A DNA stretch of 10,324 bases. Origin: an uncultured Collinsella sp. GTDB taxonomy: Bacteria > Actinomycetota > Coriobacteriia > Coriobacteriales > Coriobacteriaceae. A program made the translations under genes and the position numbers. Location: positions 1 through 10,324 of the forward strand of contig CABRZY010000051.1 in assembly GCA_902475475.1 (NCBI GenBank). The letters are read 5' to 3'. The notes below the pieces were generated by a model, which worked only from the letters and a program-made list of their open reading frames with translations, was not told where the DNA came from and searched no databases. Shown piece after piece: positions 1-8,306 of this stretch. Numbering within the stretch: position 1 is the stretch's first letter; the number at the start of each line of letters is the position of its first letter.

Positions 1-25
1 GCGGACCGGGACGGGTTCAACGGCA

Positions 26-61
26 GGCCCCGCCGACCGATTGCAAGCGGTCGGCGGGGCC
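26..61. terminator. GC-rich perfect hairpin without U-tract, possible terminator
   Basis: A perfect 14-bp inverted repeat (26-39 with 48-61) encloses an 8-nt loop at 40-47. The stem is nearly all G/C. Neither flank carries a clean T-run: the plus side reads CATTGTGGCTC, and the minus side reads TGCCGTTGAACC. It may be a U-tract-independent or bidirectional terminator closing the minus-strand LCP transcript, or serving a gene beyond the left edge. The structure is certain, the function is inferred. Confidence 0.45.
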
Positions 62-98
62 ATTGTGGCTCTTGACAGCGGATTGGGTCATATGAGCG

Positions 99-198
99 AA
101 ATCCCGCCAGAGCGAGCAAGGTGCCTTGAAACGAGGTGGCATTGATCTTTTGATCATGCCGCCGAAGTTGAAAGGCAGATTGCCGCTCTGGCGGGTTT
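99..198. repeat. 100-nt imperfect palindrome (long hairpin)
   Basis: The two halves fold into one long stem. Pairs are 99-101/196-198, 103-114/184-195 (12 bp, perfect), 116-119/180-183, 123-127/172-176, 135-142/156-163 (one G-U) and 144-147/152-155, closing on a TTTT loop at 148-151. Single-base bulges lie at 102, 115 and 143, and there is a larger internal loop at 128-134/164-171. About 36 pairs in 100 nt is far beyond chance. It sits 42 nt past the stop codon of the LCP gene, so it would be in that gene's 3' untranslated RNA. It could be a small dispersed palindromic element of the ERIC/MITE kind, an mRNA-stabilising or terminating structure, or an RNA of unknown role. No obvious target-site duplication flanks it. 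Confidence 0.75.
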
Positions 199-211
199 GC
201 AGCGTCAACTG

Positions 212-239
212 GTTACGCGGTTTGGTAAAACAGCGTAAC
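212..239. repeat. Hairpin directly downstream of the LCP stop codon
   Basis: GTTACGC (212-218) pairs with GCGTAAC (233-239). After one G-A mismatch the stem continues with GTTT (220-223) against AAAC (228-231) around a 4-nt loop. The structure begins one nucleotide after the LCP stop codon as read on the minus strand. No T-run follows, so it is not a classical terminator. It may protect the mRNA 3' end. The arms resemble integron attC boxes only superficially and do not match the required consensus. Confidence 0.6.
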
Positions 240-240
240 T

Positions 241-1476
241 CTAGTAGTTGGCTTCGTAACCGTTGCCGTCGCCGGTGGGCTCTTCGTAGTAGTCCGAATC
301 GCTCGAATCGCTTGAGTCATCGGAATCGTCAGAGCTGACCGATGAGGTTGCGGTACCGTTTGCGTAGTCGTCAGACGTGTTGTTGTTCAGGTCGCCGATC
401 GTAGAGCTGGAACCGTCGGAAAGACCCATGGTGTTGGGACCCTTGGGATCCTTGCCGGCATCGACGCGCTCCATCATTTCCTTGAACTCGTCCTCGTAGA
501 CAAAGACGTAGCTCACACCGTCGATCATGGTGCTGTCGTCGGCATACGAGGGCAGGTTGGCCGAGTAGATACCGTCGACATCCATACCGCGCATGGCGTT
601 GACCGTAGCCACGATATCCTGAACGCTCATATCGGTTACGAGCATATCGGACAGCGAATTAACCAGGCCAAAGATCTTCGTGGCATCGAAGTTATTGAGA
701 ATCTGGTTGGCAAGGGCGCCGAGCACCTGACGCTGGTGGCGCATGCGCGTGTAATCGCCGTCGGCATAGGTGTAGCGGCAGCGGGCATAGGTAAGGGCGG
801 TGGCACCGTCCATATGCTGCTGGCCAGCGGTAATCTTAATATCCAGGTGCTCGGGGTCGTCAACATCATCGGTTGCGTTAATGTCGATACCGCCAACCGA
901 ATCAATCAGCGCCTGCATACCGTCGAAGCTGACCTCGGCATAGTGGGAAATCTGAACACCGCACAGCTCGTTGACCGCCTCGACCATGGCCTCGGCGCCG
1001 CCAACGGTATGGCAGGCGTTGATCTTCATGGTCTCGCCCTTGTACTCGACCTTGGTGTCGCGCGGAACGGAAATGAGCGTCGCCTGCTTTTGCGTGGGGT
1101 CGATGCGTGCCAGGATAATCGAGTCGGCACGATACGTATCCTCGCCCGGACGGCCGTCGGTGCCAAGAAGCAGCACGTAGAACGGATCCTTTGCCTCATC
1201 GGTGTCAACCAGAACCCGACGCAGATTGTCGGTAATGACATTAGAATCGCCGAGCTTGCCCATGATGGTGGCAAACCACAGGCCGGCAGCGGTAGTGGCA
1301 CTCAGCAGCACGCCAAGCACGACAATGAGCGCGACGTGACGAATCGTGTGGCTACGACGACGTTGGCGAGCGCGCTCGGAATAACGAGCCACGTTATCGC
1401 GACTGTAGATCTTGGCCTGCGCACCAGTTGAGGGTCTTCGGGCGGTGGTATCCGCGAGGGGCTTTTTATTAAACAT
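241..1476 (-). CDS. LytR-CpsA-Psr (LCP) family glycopolymer transferase
   Basis: This 411-residue protein of the LCP family is expected to move glycopolymers (teichoic acid-like, capsular or other wall polysaccharides) from undecaprenyl pyrophosphate onto peptidoglycan at the outer membrane face. Residues 1-46 form a basic cytoplasmic segment with an Arg cluster at 35-41. Residues 47-70 are one membrane helix, and the LCP domain runs from about 98 to 335. Family motifs are present: LLLGTD (102-107), RADS (116-119), SVPRDT (136-141), ALTYARCR (227-234) and the D/R-rich stretch 239-249 that binds the pyrophosphate lipid. Residues from about 351 on are a low-complexity Ser/Asp/Gly tail ending EANY. 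The ATG start follows a weak ribosome site (ACAGGC) 12 nt after the murA stop, so co-transcription with murA is likely. The exact polymer substrate cannot be told from sequence. Confidence 0.93.
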   Translation of the reverse strand: MFNKKPLADTTARRPSTGAQAKIYSRDNVARYSERARQRRRSHTIRHVALIVVLGVLLSATTAAGLWFATIMGKLGDSNVITDNLRRVLVDTDEAKDPFYVLLLGTDGRPGEDTYRADSIILARIDPTQKQATLISVPRDTKVEYKGETMKINACHTVGGAEAMVEAVNELCGVQISHYAEVSFDGMQALIDSVGGIDINATDDVDDPEHLDIKITAGQQHMDGATALTYARCRYTYADGDYTRMRHQRQVLGALANQILNNFDATKIFGLVNSLSDMLVTDMSVQDIVATVNAMRGMDVDGIYSANLPSYADDSTMIDGVSYVFVYEDEFKEMMERVDAGKDPKGPNTMGLSDGSSSTIGDLNNNTSDDYANGTATSSVSSDDSDDSSDSSDSDYYEEPTGDGNGYEANY

Positions 1477-1488
1477 AGGCAGCCTGTA

Positions 1489-2772
1489 TTAGTAGATGAC
1501 GGGATCGGGGACGGTAGCATGCTCGACATGCGCGCCGAGCGCCTGCAGCTTTTCGACAAACTGCTCGTAGCCGCGCTTGATGTGATGAATGGCCGAAACC
1601 TCGGTCGTCCCGTCGGCGATCAAGCCCGCTACGACGAGGGCCGCTCCGCCACGCAGATCGGGCGAGGTAACCTGTGCACGCGAAAAGCCCTTGACGCCAT
1701 GAATCATGGCATGATGGCTCTCGATACGAATGTCGGCACCCATGCGCACCAGCTCAGAGGCAAACATAAAGCGATTCTCGAAGATGTTCTCGGTAATAAC
1801 GGAACTGCCGTCGGCAAGGGCGGAGAGCACCATAATCTGCGCCTGCATGTCCGTCGGGAAGCCGGGGAACGGAAGCGTCTGGATGTCAACCGGCTTGATA
1901 CGCTCGGCACGGCTCACATGGACGCCGTCGTCGGTACGCTCGCAATCGATGCCCATAAGCTCCATCTTCTTGAGCACCATGCCCAAGTGAATGGGGCAAA
2001 AACCCGTGACGTCGACACCGCGATCGTCGGCCATCAGCGCACCGGCGACGATAAAGGTACCGGCCTCGATGCGGTCGCCCACTACGCGATGGGTAACGGG
2101 ATGGAGCTCTTCCACGCCCTCGATGGTCACGACAGGCGTACCGGCGCCGACAATCTTAGCGCCCATTTCGTTGAGCATGTTGGCGAGATCGACGATCTCG
2201 GGCTCGCGGGCGGCATTGTCGATAACCGTGGTGCCCTGTGCGCGCACAGAGGCCATGATGAGGTTCTCGGTCGCACCGACGCTGGCGAACTCGAGCGTGA
2301 CGGTGGTACCGCGCAGACCTTGGGGCGCATTAGCGTTGATGTAACCGTGGGCGGTATCGAACTCAACGCCCAGGGCCTCAAGACCAAGAATGTGCATATC
2401 GATCTTGCGGGCACCCAGGTTGCAGCCGCCCGGCATGGCAATTTTGGCGCGATGGAAGCGACCCAGCAGGGGTCCCATGACGGCGGTGGAAGCACGCATC
2501 TTGGCAACGAGCTCGTAGGGGGCCTCCCAAGAATCGACCTGAGAGGTATCAATCTCGAGCGTGTGCTCGTCGAGAACATCGATCGTAGCGCCCATGCCCT
2601 TGAGCACCTTGCCCATCACGTGGACATCGGAAATATCGGGCACGTTCTGCAGCGTCGTCTTGCCCGGCGCCAGAAGCGTTGCCGCCATGAGTTTGAGCGC
2701 GGAGTTCTTGGCGCCCGAAACGGGCACGGAGCCTCCGATGGCGTGGCCACCCTCAACGCGGATAATATCCAA
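1489..2772 (-). CDS. murA: UDP-N-acetylglucosamine 1-carboxyvinyltransferase (MurA)
   Basis: MurA transfers enolpyruvate from PEP to UDP-GlcNAc in the cytoplasm, the first committed step of peptidoglycan precursor synthesis. The 427 residues match the usual family length. Visible landmarks are GAKNSAL with K22-N23 (substrate site), the mobile loop MPGGCNLGARK with catalytic C117, ASVGATEN (163-170), GFPTDMQAQ with catalytic-site D308, PDLRGGAAL with R374, and IKRGYE with R400. The catalytic position is Cys, not Asp, so fosfomycin sensitivity of the enzyme is expected. The start is TTG. An in-frame TAG lies two codons upstream and the next in-frame Met is residue 29, while a good Shine-Dalgarno (GAAAGGG) sits 6 nt ahead. 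The gene follows atpC across an intrinsic terminator and precedes an LCP gene by 12 nt. It is probably transcribed by read-through plus a promoter of its own. Confidence 0.97.
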   Translation of the reverse strand: MDIIRVEGGHAIGGSVPVSGAKNSALKLMAATLLAPGKTTLQNVPDISDVHVMGKVLKGMGATIDVLDEHTLEIDTSQVDSWEAPYELVAKMRASTAVMGPLLGRFHRAKIAMPGGCNLGARKIDMHILGLEALGVEFDTAHGYINANAPQGLRGTTVTLEFASVGATENLIMASVRAQGTTVIDNAAREPEIVDLANMLNEMGAKIVGAGTPVVTIEGVEELHPVTHRVVGDRIEAGTFIVAGALMADDRGVDVTGFCPIHLGMVLKKMELMGIDCERTDDGVHVSRAERIKPVDIQTLPFPGFPTDMQAQIMVLSALADGSSVITENIFENRFMFASELVRMGADIRIESHHAMIHGVKGFSRAQVTSPDLRGGAALVVAGLIADGTTEVSAIHHIKRGYEQFVEKLQALGAHVEHATVPDPVIY

Positions 2773-2778
2773 GGTCTA

Positions 2779-2785
2779 CCCTTTC
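2779..2785 (-). promoter_or_regulatory. murA Shine-Dalgarno fixing the TTG start
   Basis: GAAAGGG on the minus strand lies 6 nt before TTG. An in-frame TAG falls between it and the start, so no upstream start is possible. The site immediately follows the U-tract of the preceding terminator. Confidence 0.8.
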
Positions 2786-2824
2786 AAAAAGCATGCCCGG
2801 GGTGGCTGGGCCATCCCGGGCATG
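2786..2824 (-). terminator. Intrinsic terminator after atpC, inside the murA leader
   Basis: The stem pairs 2792-2801 with 2815-2824 (10 bp, CATGCCCGGG) and continues with 2802-2806 against 2810-2814 (one G-U pair), closing on a 3-nt loop. On the minus strand the stem is followed by C and five T residues (2786-2790). This is a textbook intrinsic terminator for the ATP synthase operon. The next base after the T-run begins the murA ribosome site, so terminated transcripts end just before murA can be translated. Confidence 0.85.
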
Positions 2825-2860
2825 ATGTGTTCGCAAATGGTCGAACGCTAAATCGTTTGA

Positions 2861-3253
2861 CTATTGGGCAAGCTTGAGCTTACACCATGCGATTTCATTA
2901 TAGAGGTAGGCGCGGCGTGCATCATCCTCCGACAAATTACCCAGCTTCTCTTCAAAACCTTGAATATCAGCTTTAAGCTTGTCGGCATCGACGGTCGCCA
3001 AATCGCAAGCGCGCTCGGCGAGAACGGTCACGGCATCGTCCGCAACCTGGGCATAGCCGCCGGCCACGGCAAACGTGTGGTCGACAGTGCCCATGGCCTT
3101 ATCGGAAACGCGAACGTAACCGCGGTCGATCGTGCAGATCTCGCTGGAGTGAGCAGGCAGGACACCAAACTCGCCATCCGTGGACGGAATCGACACAAAC
3201 GCAGCGTCGCCCTCATAGGCGCAGCTCACGGGGCACACGATGCGGATACGCAT
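2861..3253 (-). CDS. atpC: F1F0 ATP synthase subunit epsilon
   Basis: Epsilon sits on the central stalk, links gamma to the c-ring and inhibits ATP hydrolysis through its C-terminal helices. The 130 residues have the two-domain layout of the family. An N-terminal beta sandwich (about 1-83) contains GEFGVLPAHS at 27-36 and FAVAGGYAQV at 61-70. It is followed by AER (79-81) and a helical hairpin to the end. The ATG lies 3 nt after the atpD stop, and its ribosome site (GGAGAAG) overlaps the last atpD codons. It is the last gene of the atp operon, and the terminator begins 37 nt downstream. The helical domain is full length, so the inhibitory function is plausible. Confidence 0.95.
   Translation of the reverse strand: MRIRIVCPVSCAYEGDAAFVSIPSTDGEFGVLPAHSSEICTIDRGYVRVSDKAMGTVDHTFAVAGGYAQVADDAVTVLAERACDLATVDADKLKADIQGFEEKLGNLSEDDARRAYLYNEIAWCKLKLAQ
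2897..2925 (-). promoter_or_regulatory. Candidate internal promoter for murA within atpC
   Basis: A perfect TATAAT (plus-strand 2897-2902) occurs in the 3' part of atpC, where it encodes part of Tyr-Asn. A weak -35 (ATGATG, three of six consensus bases, 2920-2925) lies 17 nt upstream. If used, transcription would start near 2890 and the terminator hairpin would lie in the murA leader. The -10 could be a coding coincidence. Confidence 0.35.
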
Positions 3254-3256
3254 AAC

Positions 3257-4710
<1,454 letters not shown>

Positions 4711-4711
<1 letters not shown>

Positions 4712-5619
4712 TACTGTTCCTCCAATGCTGAGGCTCCGCCGACGATCTCGTTAATCTCGGTCGTGATCGAAGCCTGGCGCACGCGACTATACGTGCGGGT
4801 AAGGGTCGAGATGATCGCGGTGGCGTTTTCCGTCGCGGAGTGCATGGCCTTGCGGCGTGCACCCTGCTCGGCAGCCGCCGAATCGATCAGGGCCTGGTAG
4901 ATGACCGTCAGGATATAAGACGGCACAAGCTTGCCGAGAACATGCTCGGGAGAGGGCACGAACTCGAACGTGGACGAGATGCGCTTAGGGGCGTCGGTCT
5001 CGTTCTTACGCGGACCGTGGGCCATAGCGATCATCTCGGGGTCGAGCGGCAACAGATGCTCGACGCGAAGCTCCTGATCCACGCGGTTCTTGGCGTGGTG
5101 GTAGACAAGCTCGACACGGTCAAGCTCACCGGCACGATACGCATCGCAGATATGAGAGGAGATCATGCGGGCCTGATTGAAATCGGGCTCAGAGGAGTTG
5201 CCCTCAAAGTGCATGACAACGTTTGCGCGGTCACGGAAATACGTGGCCGGCTTACGCCCGCACGCGATGATCTCGTATTCGATGCCGTCGTTCGCCCAAG
5301 AAGCGGCGAGCTTTTCGGCCGTGCGCTCCACCGTCGTATTGAAACCGCCGGCAAGGCCGCGGTCCGAGGCAATAACGACAATCAGGCCATGCTTGACGCT
5401 CTCATGCTTCTGCAGCATGGGATCGGTGCCCGAACAGGAGGCGTCGCCGGCGACCGTCAACATGACGTCGGTCAGCGCCTCCTTATAGGGCTCGGCCTGC
5501 TTGGAGCGATCGAGGGCACGACGAATCTTGGCCGTAGAGACCATCTCCATCGTGCGCGTGATCTGCTTGGTCGTGGTAACCGAGGAGATTCGCTTCTTAA
5601 TGTCGCGAAGGTTGGCCAT
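4711..5619 (-). CDS. atpG: F1F0 ATP synthase subunit gamma
   Basis: Gamma is the central rotor shaft inside the alpha/beta hexamer. The 302 residues begin with the conserved N-terminal helix (ANLRDIKKRISSV, then TKQITRTMEMVS). The central Rossmann-like domain contains SDRGLAGGFN (about 85-94), and the C-terminal helix carries EQGARRKAMHSATENA followed by RQASITTEINEIVGGA. These are the hallmark segments of the family. The length is slightly above the E. coli protein. The ATG lies 5 nt after the atpA stop, with a GAGGAG ribosome site overlapping the atpA 3' end. Its stop codon overlaps the atpD start by one base. Confidence 0.97.
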
Positions 5620-5624
5620 GGGGC

Positions 5625-7223
5625 TTAGTTCTCCTCTGATCCAGAAACATCCGAATGGTGCTTGGCCATGAACTGCTGCTTGAAGTCGCCGATGACGCGC
5701 AAGAGCTCAGCCTTGGTGTCATCATCGATCTTCTTGGCGCGAACCTTGTCGAGCAGCGAACCAAAGCCATTGTCCATGTACTCGATGAGCTCGGCACGGA
5801 AGGGCAGCACGTCGGCGATCTCCAGGTCATCCAGGAAGCCCTCGTTGCCAGCGAACAGCGTAACGATCTGCTCGCCAACCTCAAACGGCTTGTAACGCGG
5901 CTGCTTAAGGAGCTCGGTCATGCGAGCGCCGTGGGTAAGCTGCTTTTGCGTGGCCTCGTCAAGGTCGGAGCCGAACTGCGTAAAGCCGGCGAGCTCCTGG
6001 TACGAAGCGAGGTCCAGGCGAAGGTTGCCGGCAACCTGCTTCATGGCCTTGGTCTGAGCGTCTCCACCGACGCGGGACACGGAGATGCCCACGTCGACTG
6101 CCGGGCGCTGGCCCTGGAAGAAGAGCTCGGACTGCAGGTAGATCTGACCATCGGTAATGGAAATGACGTTGGTCGGAATGTAGGCCGAAACGTCGCCGTC
6201 CTGGGTCTCGATGATCGGAAGAGCCGTCATGGAGCCATAACCGTTCTTCTTGGACATCTTGACTGCACGCTCGAGCAGACGAGAGTGCAGGTAGAAGATG
6301 TCGCCAGGATAGGCCTCGCGTCCGGGCGGACGATGCAGCGTCAGCGACATCTGACGGTATGCCACGGCCTGCTTGGACAGGTCATCGTAGATAACGAGCA
6401 CGTGACCGCCGGGGTTGGTCTCGCTGGCGGGCTTGCCGTCCTCGCCGTTGTACATGAAGAACTCGCCGATAGCGGCACCGGCCATAGGCGCGATGTACTG
6501 CATAGGGGCGGAATCGGCAGCGGTGGCCGAAACGATGATGGTGTAGTCAAGCGCACCGTGCTGAGCGAGGGTCTCGCGGATGTTGGCAACCGTGGAGGCC
6601 TTCTGGCCGATGGCGACATAGATGCAGACCATGCCCTTGCCACGCTGGTTGAGGATAGCGTCGATGGCGATGGCGGTCTTACCGGTCTTACGGTCGCCGA
6701 TGATAAGCTCACGCTGGCCGCGGCCGATAGGCACCATGGAGTCGATAGCCAACAGGCCGGTCTGAACCGGCTCGCACACCGGGGTACGGTCGATGACACC
6801 GGGGGCCTTGAACTCGATGGGGCGACGATGCGTGGCGACGATGTCACCCAGGCCGTCGATAGGCTGGCCGAGCGGATTGACGACGCGGCCGAGCATGGCA
6901 CGGCTCACGGGGATATCCATAATGCGGCCAGTGGTGCGGCACTCGTCGCCTTCCTTGATGGCGTCGACGGCACCAAACAGAACGGCGCCGACCTCGTCAC
7001 GGTCAAGGTTCTGGGCGAGGCCGAAGACGGTCTCACCGGTATCGGAGCTCTTGAACTCCAGAAGCTCGCCTGCCATGGCGCTCTTGAGGCCGGAGACGCG
7101 CGCGATGCCGTCGCCTACCTCGTCGACCGTTGAAACCTCATGCGTATCGACCGTCGCGGAGAGGCTCGTGAGCTGCTCCTGCAGTTTCTTGGCGATATCC
7201 TGGGCATTGAGGGTTTCGGACAT
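5625..7223 (-). CDS. atpA: F1F0 ATP synthase subunit alpha
   Basis: Alpha holds the non-catalytic nucleotide sites and supplies the arginine finger to beta. The 532 residues show the N-terminal delta-binding helix and beta barrel (about 1-100), the P-loop GDRKTGKT (176-183), LHRPPGREAYPGD (297-308), and ISVSRVGGDAQ (380-390) with the arginine finger R384. It ends in a helical C-terminal domain with a hydrophilic tail (SGSEEN). E. coli alpha is 513 residues, so this one is slightly longer, mostly at the ends. The ATG overlaps the atpH stop (TAATG) and is preceded by a near-perfect ribosome site (GGAGGTGA). No key residue appears to be missing. Confidence 0.98.
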   Translation of the reverse strand: MSETLNAQDIAKKLQEQLTSLSATVDTHEVSTVDEVGDGIARVSGLKSAMAGELLEFKSSDTGETVFGLAQNLDRDEVGAVLFGAVDAIKEGDECRTTGRIMDIPVSRAMLGRVVNPLGQPIDGLGDIVATHRRPIEFKAPGVIDRTPVCEPVQTGLLAIDSMVPIGRGQRELIIGDRKTGKTAIAIDAILNQRGKGMVCIYVAIGQKASTVANIRETLAQHGALDYTIIVSATAADSAPMQYIAPMAGAAIGEFFMYNGEDGKPASETNPGGHVLVIYDDLSKQAVAYRQMSLTLHRPPGREAYPGDIFYLHSRLLERAVKMSKKNGYGSMTALPIIETQDGDVSAYIPTNVISITDGQIYLQSELFFQGQRPAVDVGISVSRVGGDAQTKAMKQVAGNLRLDLASYQELAGFTQFGSDLDEATQKQLTHGARMTELLKQPRYKPFEVGEQIVTLFAGNEGFLDDLEIADVLPFRAELIEYMDNGFGSLLDKVRAKKIDDDTKAELLRVIGDFKQQFMAKHHSDVSGSEEN

Positions 7224-7699
7224 TAGGCTTCACCTCCGTACGTATTAGCAGAGTTTGCGAGGGTCTCCTGCGCGACGCGCAGCTGCGTCTTGACGGAGAT
7301 GTCACGACGCTCGCCGCGGGCCTCGAGCACCAGGCCGCCCACGATAGACGGATCGACCTGCTCGATAAGGAACACCTTGCGGCCGAAGTCCTGCTCGCAT
7401 TTCTTAGTGATGGTTTGACGCAGCTCGTCGTCGAGCGGGATCGCCGTGGTGACGGTCACGCCCACTACATCCTCGTCTTCCTCGGCAACATACTTAAAGG
7501 CAGCTGCCACCTTGGGAAGAAGGTCGAGCTGGTCGCGCTTGGACATGGTGTCGAGCACGGCGATGATCTCGGGACTGGCGGAAGCCAGGCGCCCGATCAT
7601 CTCGAGGTCCTCGAACACATGGTTCTCGGCCTTGGCGGCTTCCATGAGGGAGCGCGCGTAGGTCTCGAGCACCTTGTCCTGATAGCGGCTAGTCGGCAT
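7223..7699 (-). CDS. atpH: F1F0 ATP synthase subunit delta (short form)
   Basis: Delta caps the F1 head and joins it to the b peripheral stalk. The C-terminal part is canonical: VTVTTAIPL (81-89), VDPSIVGGLVLEA (115-127) and RRDISVKTQL (131-140). The N-terminal helical domain is present (YARSLMEAAK at 14-23) but only about 75 residues long. In E. coli the stretch from the conserved YA to the corresponding beta strand is about 30 residues longer. The protein is therefore 158 residues against about 177-181 in E. coli and Bacillus. The segment that would carry the usual asparagine/arginine-containing middle helices seems to be absent. The start overlaps the end of atpF by 11 nt, with a modest ribosome site (CAGG), so translation is probably coupled. 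Identity also follows from its place between atpF and atpA. Confidence 0.93.
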   Translation of the reverse strand: MPTSRYQDKVLETYARSLMEAAKAENHVFEDLEMIGRLASASPEIIAVLDTMSKRDQLDLLPKVAAAFKYVAEEDEDVVGVTVTTAIPLDDELRQTITKKCEQDFGRKVFLIEQVDPSIVGGLVLEARGERRDISVKTQLRVAQETLANSANTYGGEA

Positions 7700-8291
7700 T
7701 CAGGCTACCTGCTTCCTGGATGTAGCGCTCGATGAGCTTCTTCTGCTCGGTCTCGTCCTCGAGTGCCTCGCCCACGATCTTGGTGGCGACGGCGACGGAC
7801 AGGTCGGCGATGGAGCTCGCGGCACCGGCGTAGATGGACTTGCGCTCGTCCTCGACGGTCGTGTGGGCCTTGGCGATAATCTCCTCGGCCTCCTTGTGAG
7901 CAGCCTCGATGATACGGGCGCGCTCGGACTCGGCGTCCTTACGGGCCTCGAGAACGATATCGGCAGCCTGACGACGGGCGTCGGTGACGATCGAGTCGGA
8001 CTCAGCGCGCTTGGCGATAGCCTCCTGCTTGGTCTTCTCGGCCTCGTCGAGGCTCTCCTCGATCTTCTTGCCGCGCTCCTCCATGGTTTTCATGATGCCC
8101 GGCAGGGCGACCTTGGACAGCACGATCCAGATGATCAGGAAGGCGATAAGCGCCGGGATGAACTCCGCCATCTTAGGGATGAGGATGTCCGCACCGGCAG
8201 CGCCGTCCTCGGCGAACGCGGAAACCGGCATGAGCAGCGCGGCCGCGGACGCGGAGAGTGCGATCGCGCTCTTCTGGGATGAAAGATTCAT
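7689..8291 (-). CDS. atpF: F1F0 ATP synthase subunit b with signal-peptide-like N-terminus
   Basis: Subunit b is the peripheral stalk that holds alpha/beta against the a subunit. The 200 residues start with a segment that looks like a signal peptide: NLSSQKS, a hydrophobic stretch at about 9-24, then the c-region AFA (25-27) before EDG. A normal membrane helix follows (about 42-63, MAEFIPALIAFLIIWIV), then a long charged Ala/Glu/Lys/Arg-rich coiled coil (about 65-150) and a C-terminal delta-binding part. The ATG has a ribosome site (GGAG) at a suitable distance and lies 15 nt after the atpE stop. An alternative start at M41 would give a more conventional one-helix b but has no comparable supporting signal from its spacing. 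The family call is firm, and cleavage of the N-terminus is inferred. Confidence 0.95.
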   Translation of the reverse strand: MNLSSQKSAIALSASAAALLMPVSAFAEDGAAGADILIPKMAEFIPALIAFLIIWIVLSKVALPGIMKTMEERGKKIEESLDEAEKTKQEAIAKRAESDSIVTDARRQAADIVLEARKDAESERARIIEAAHKEAEEIIAKAHTTVEDERKSIYAGAASSIADLSVAVATKIVGEALEDETEQKKLIERYIQEAGSLNAD

Positions 8292-8306
8292 ACTTGACGC
8301 TCCGTG

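Noticed and set aside
212..239. Integron attC-like recombination site
   Set aside because: The arms GTTACGC/GCGTAAC do not fit the GTTRRRY/RYYYAAC boxes, and no integrase or cassette is present.
17..338. Small frames of 63 codons (minus) and 70 codons (plus) over the palindromic region
   Set aside because: They cross the 100-nt palindrome and resemble each other only because of its symmetry. The minus frame begins with TTG without a ribosome site, and the plus frame runs into the LCP gene antisense.
1519..2877. 452-codon open frame on the plus strand
   Set aside because: It is antisense to murA, with no plausible ribosome site or family motif.
5655..7133. 492-codon open frame on the plus strand
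   Set aside because: It is antisense to atpA and has the same artefactual composition. The long open frame follows from GC-biased third positions.
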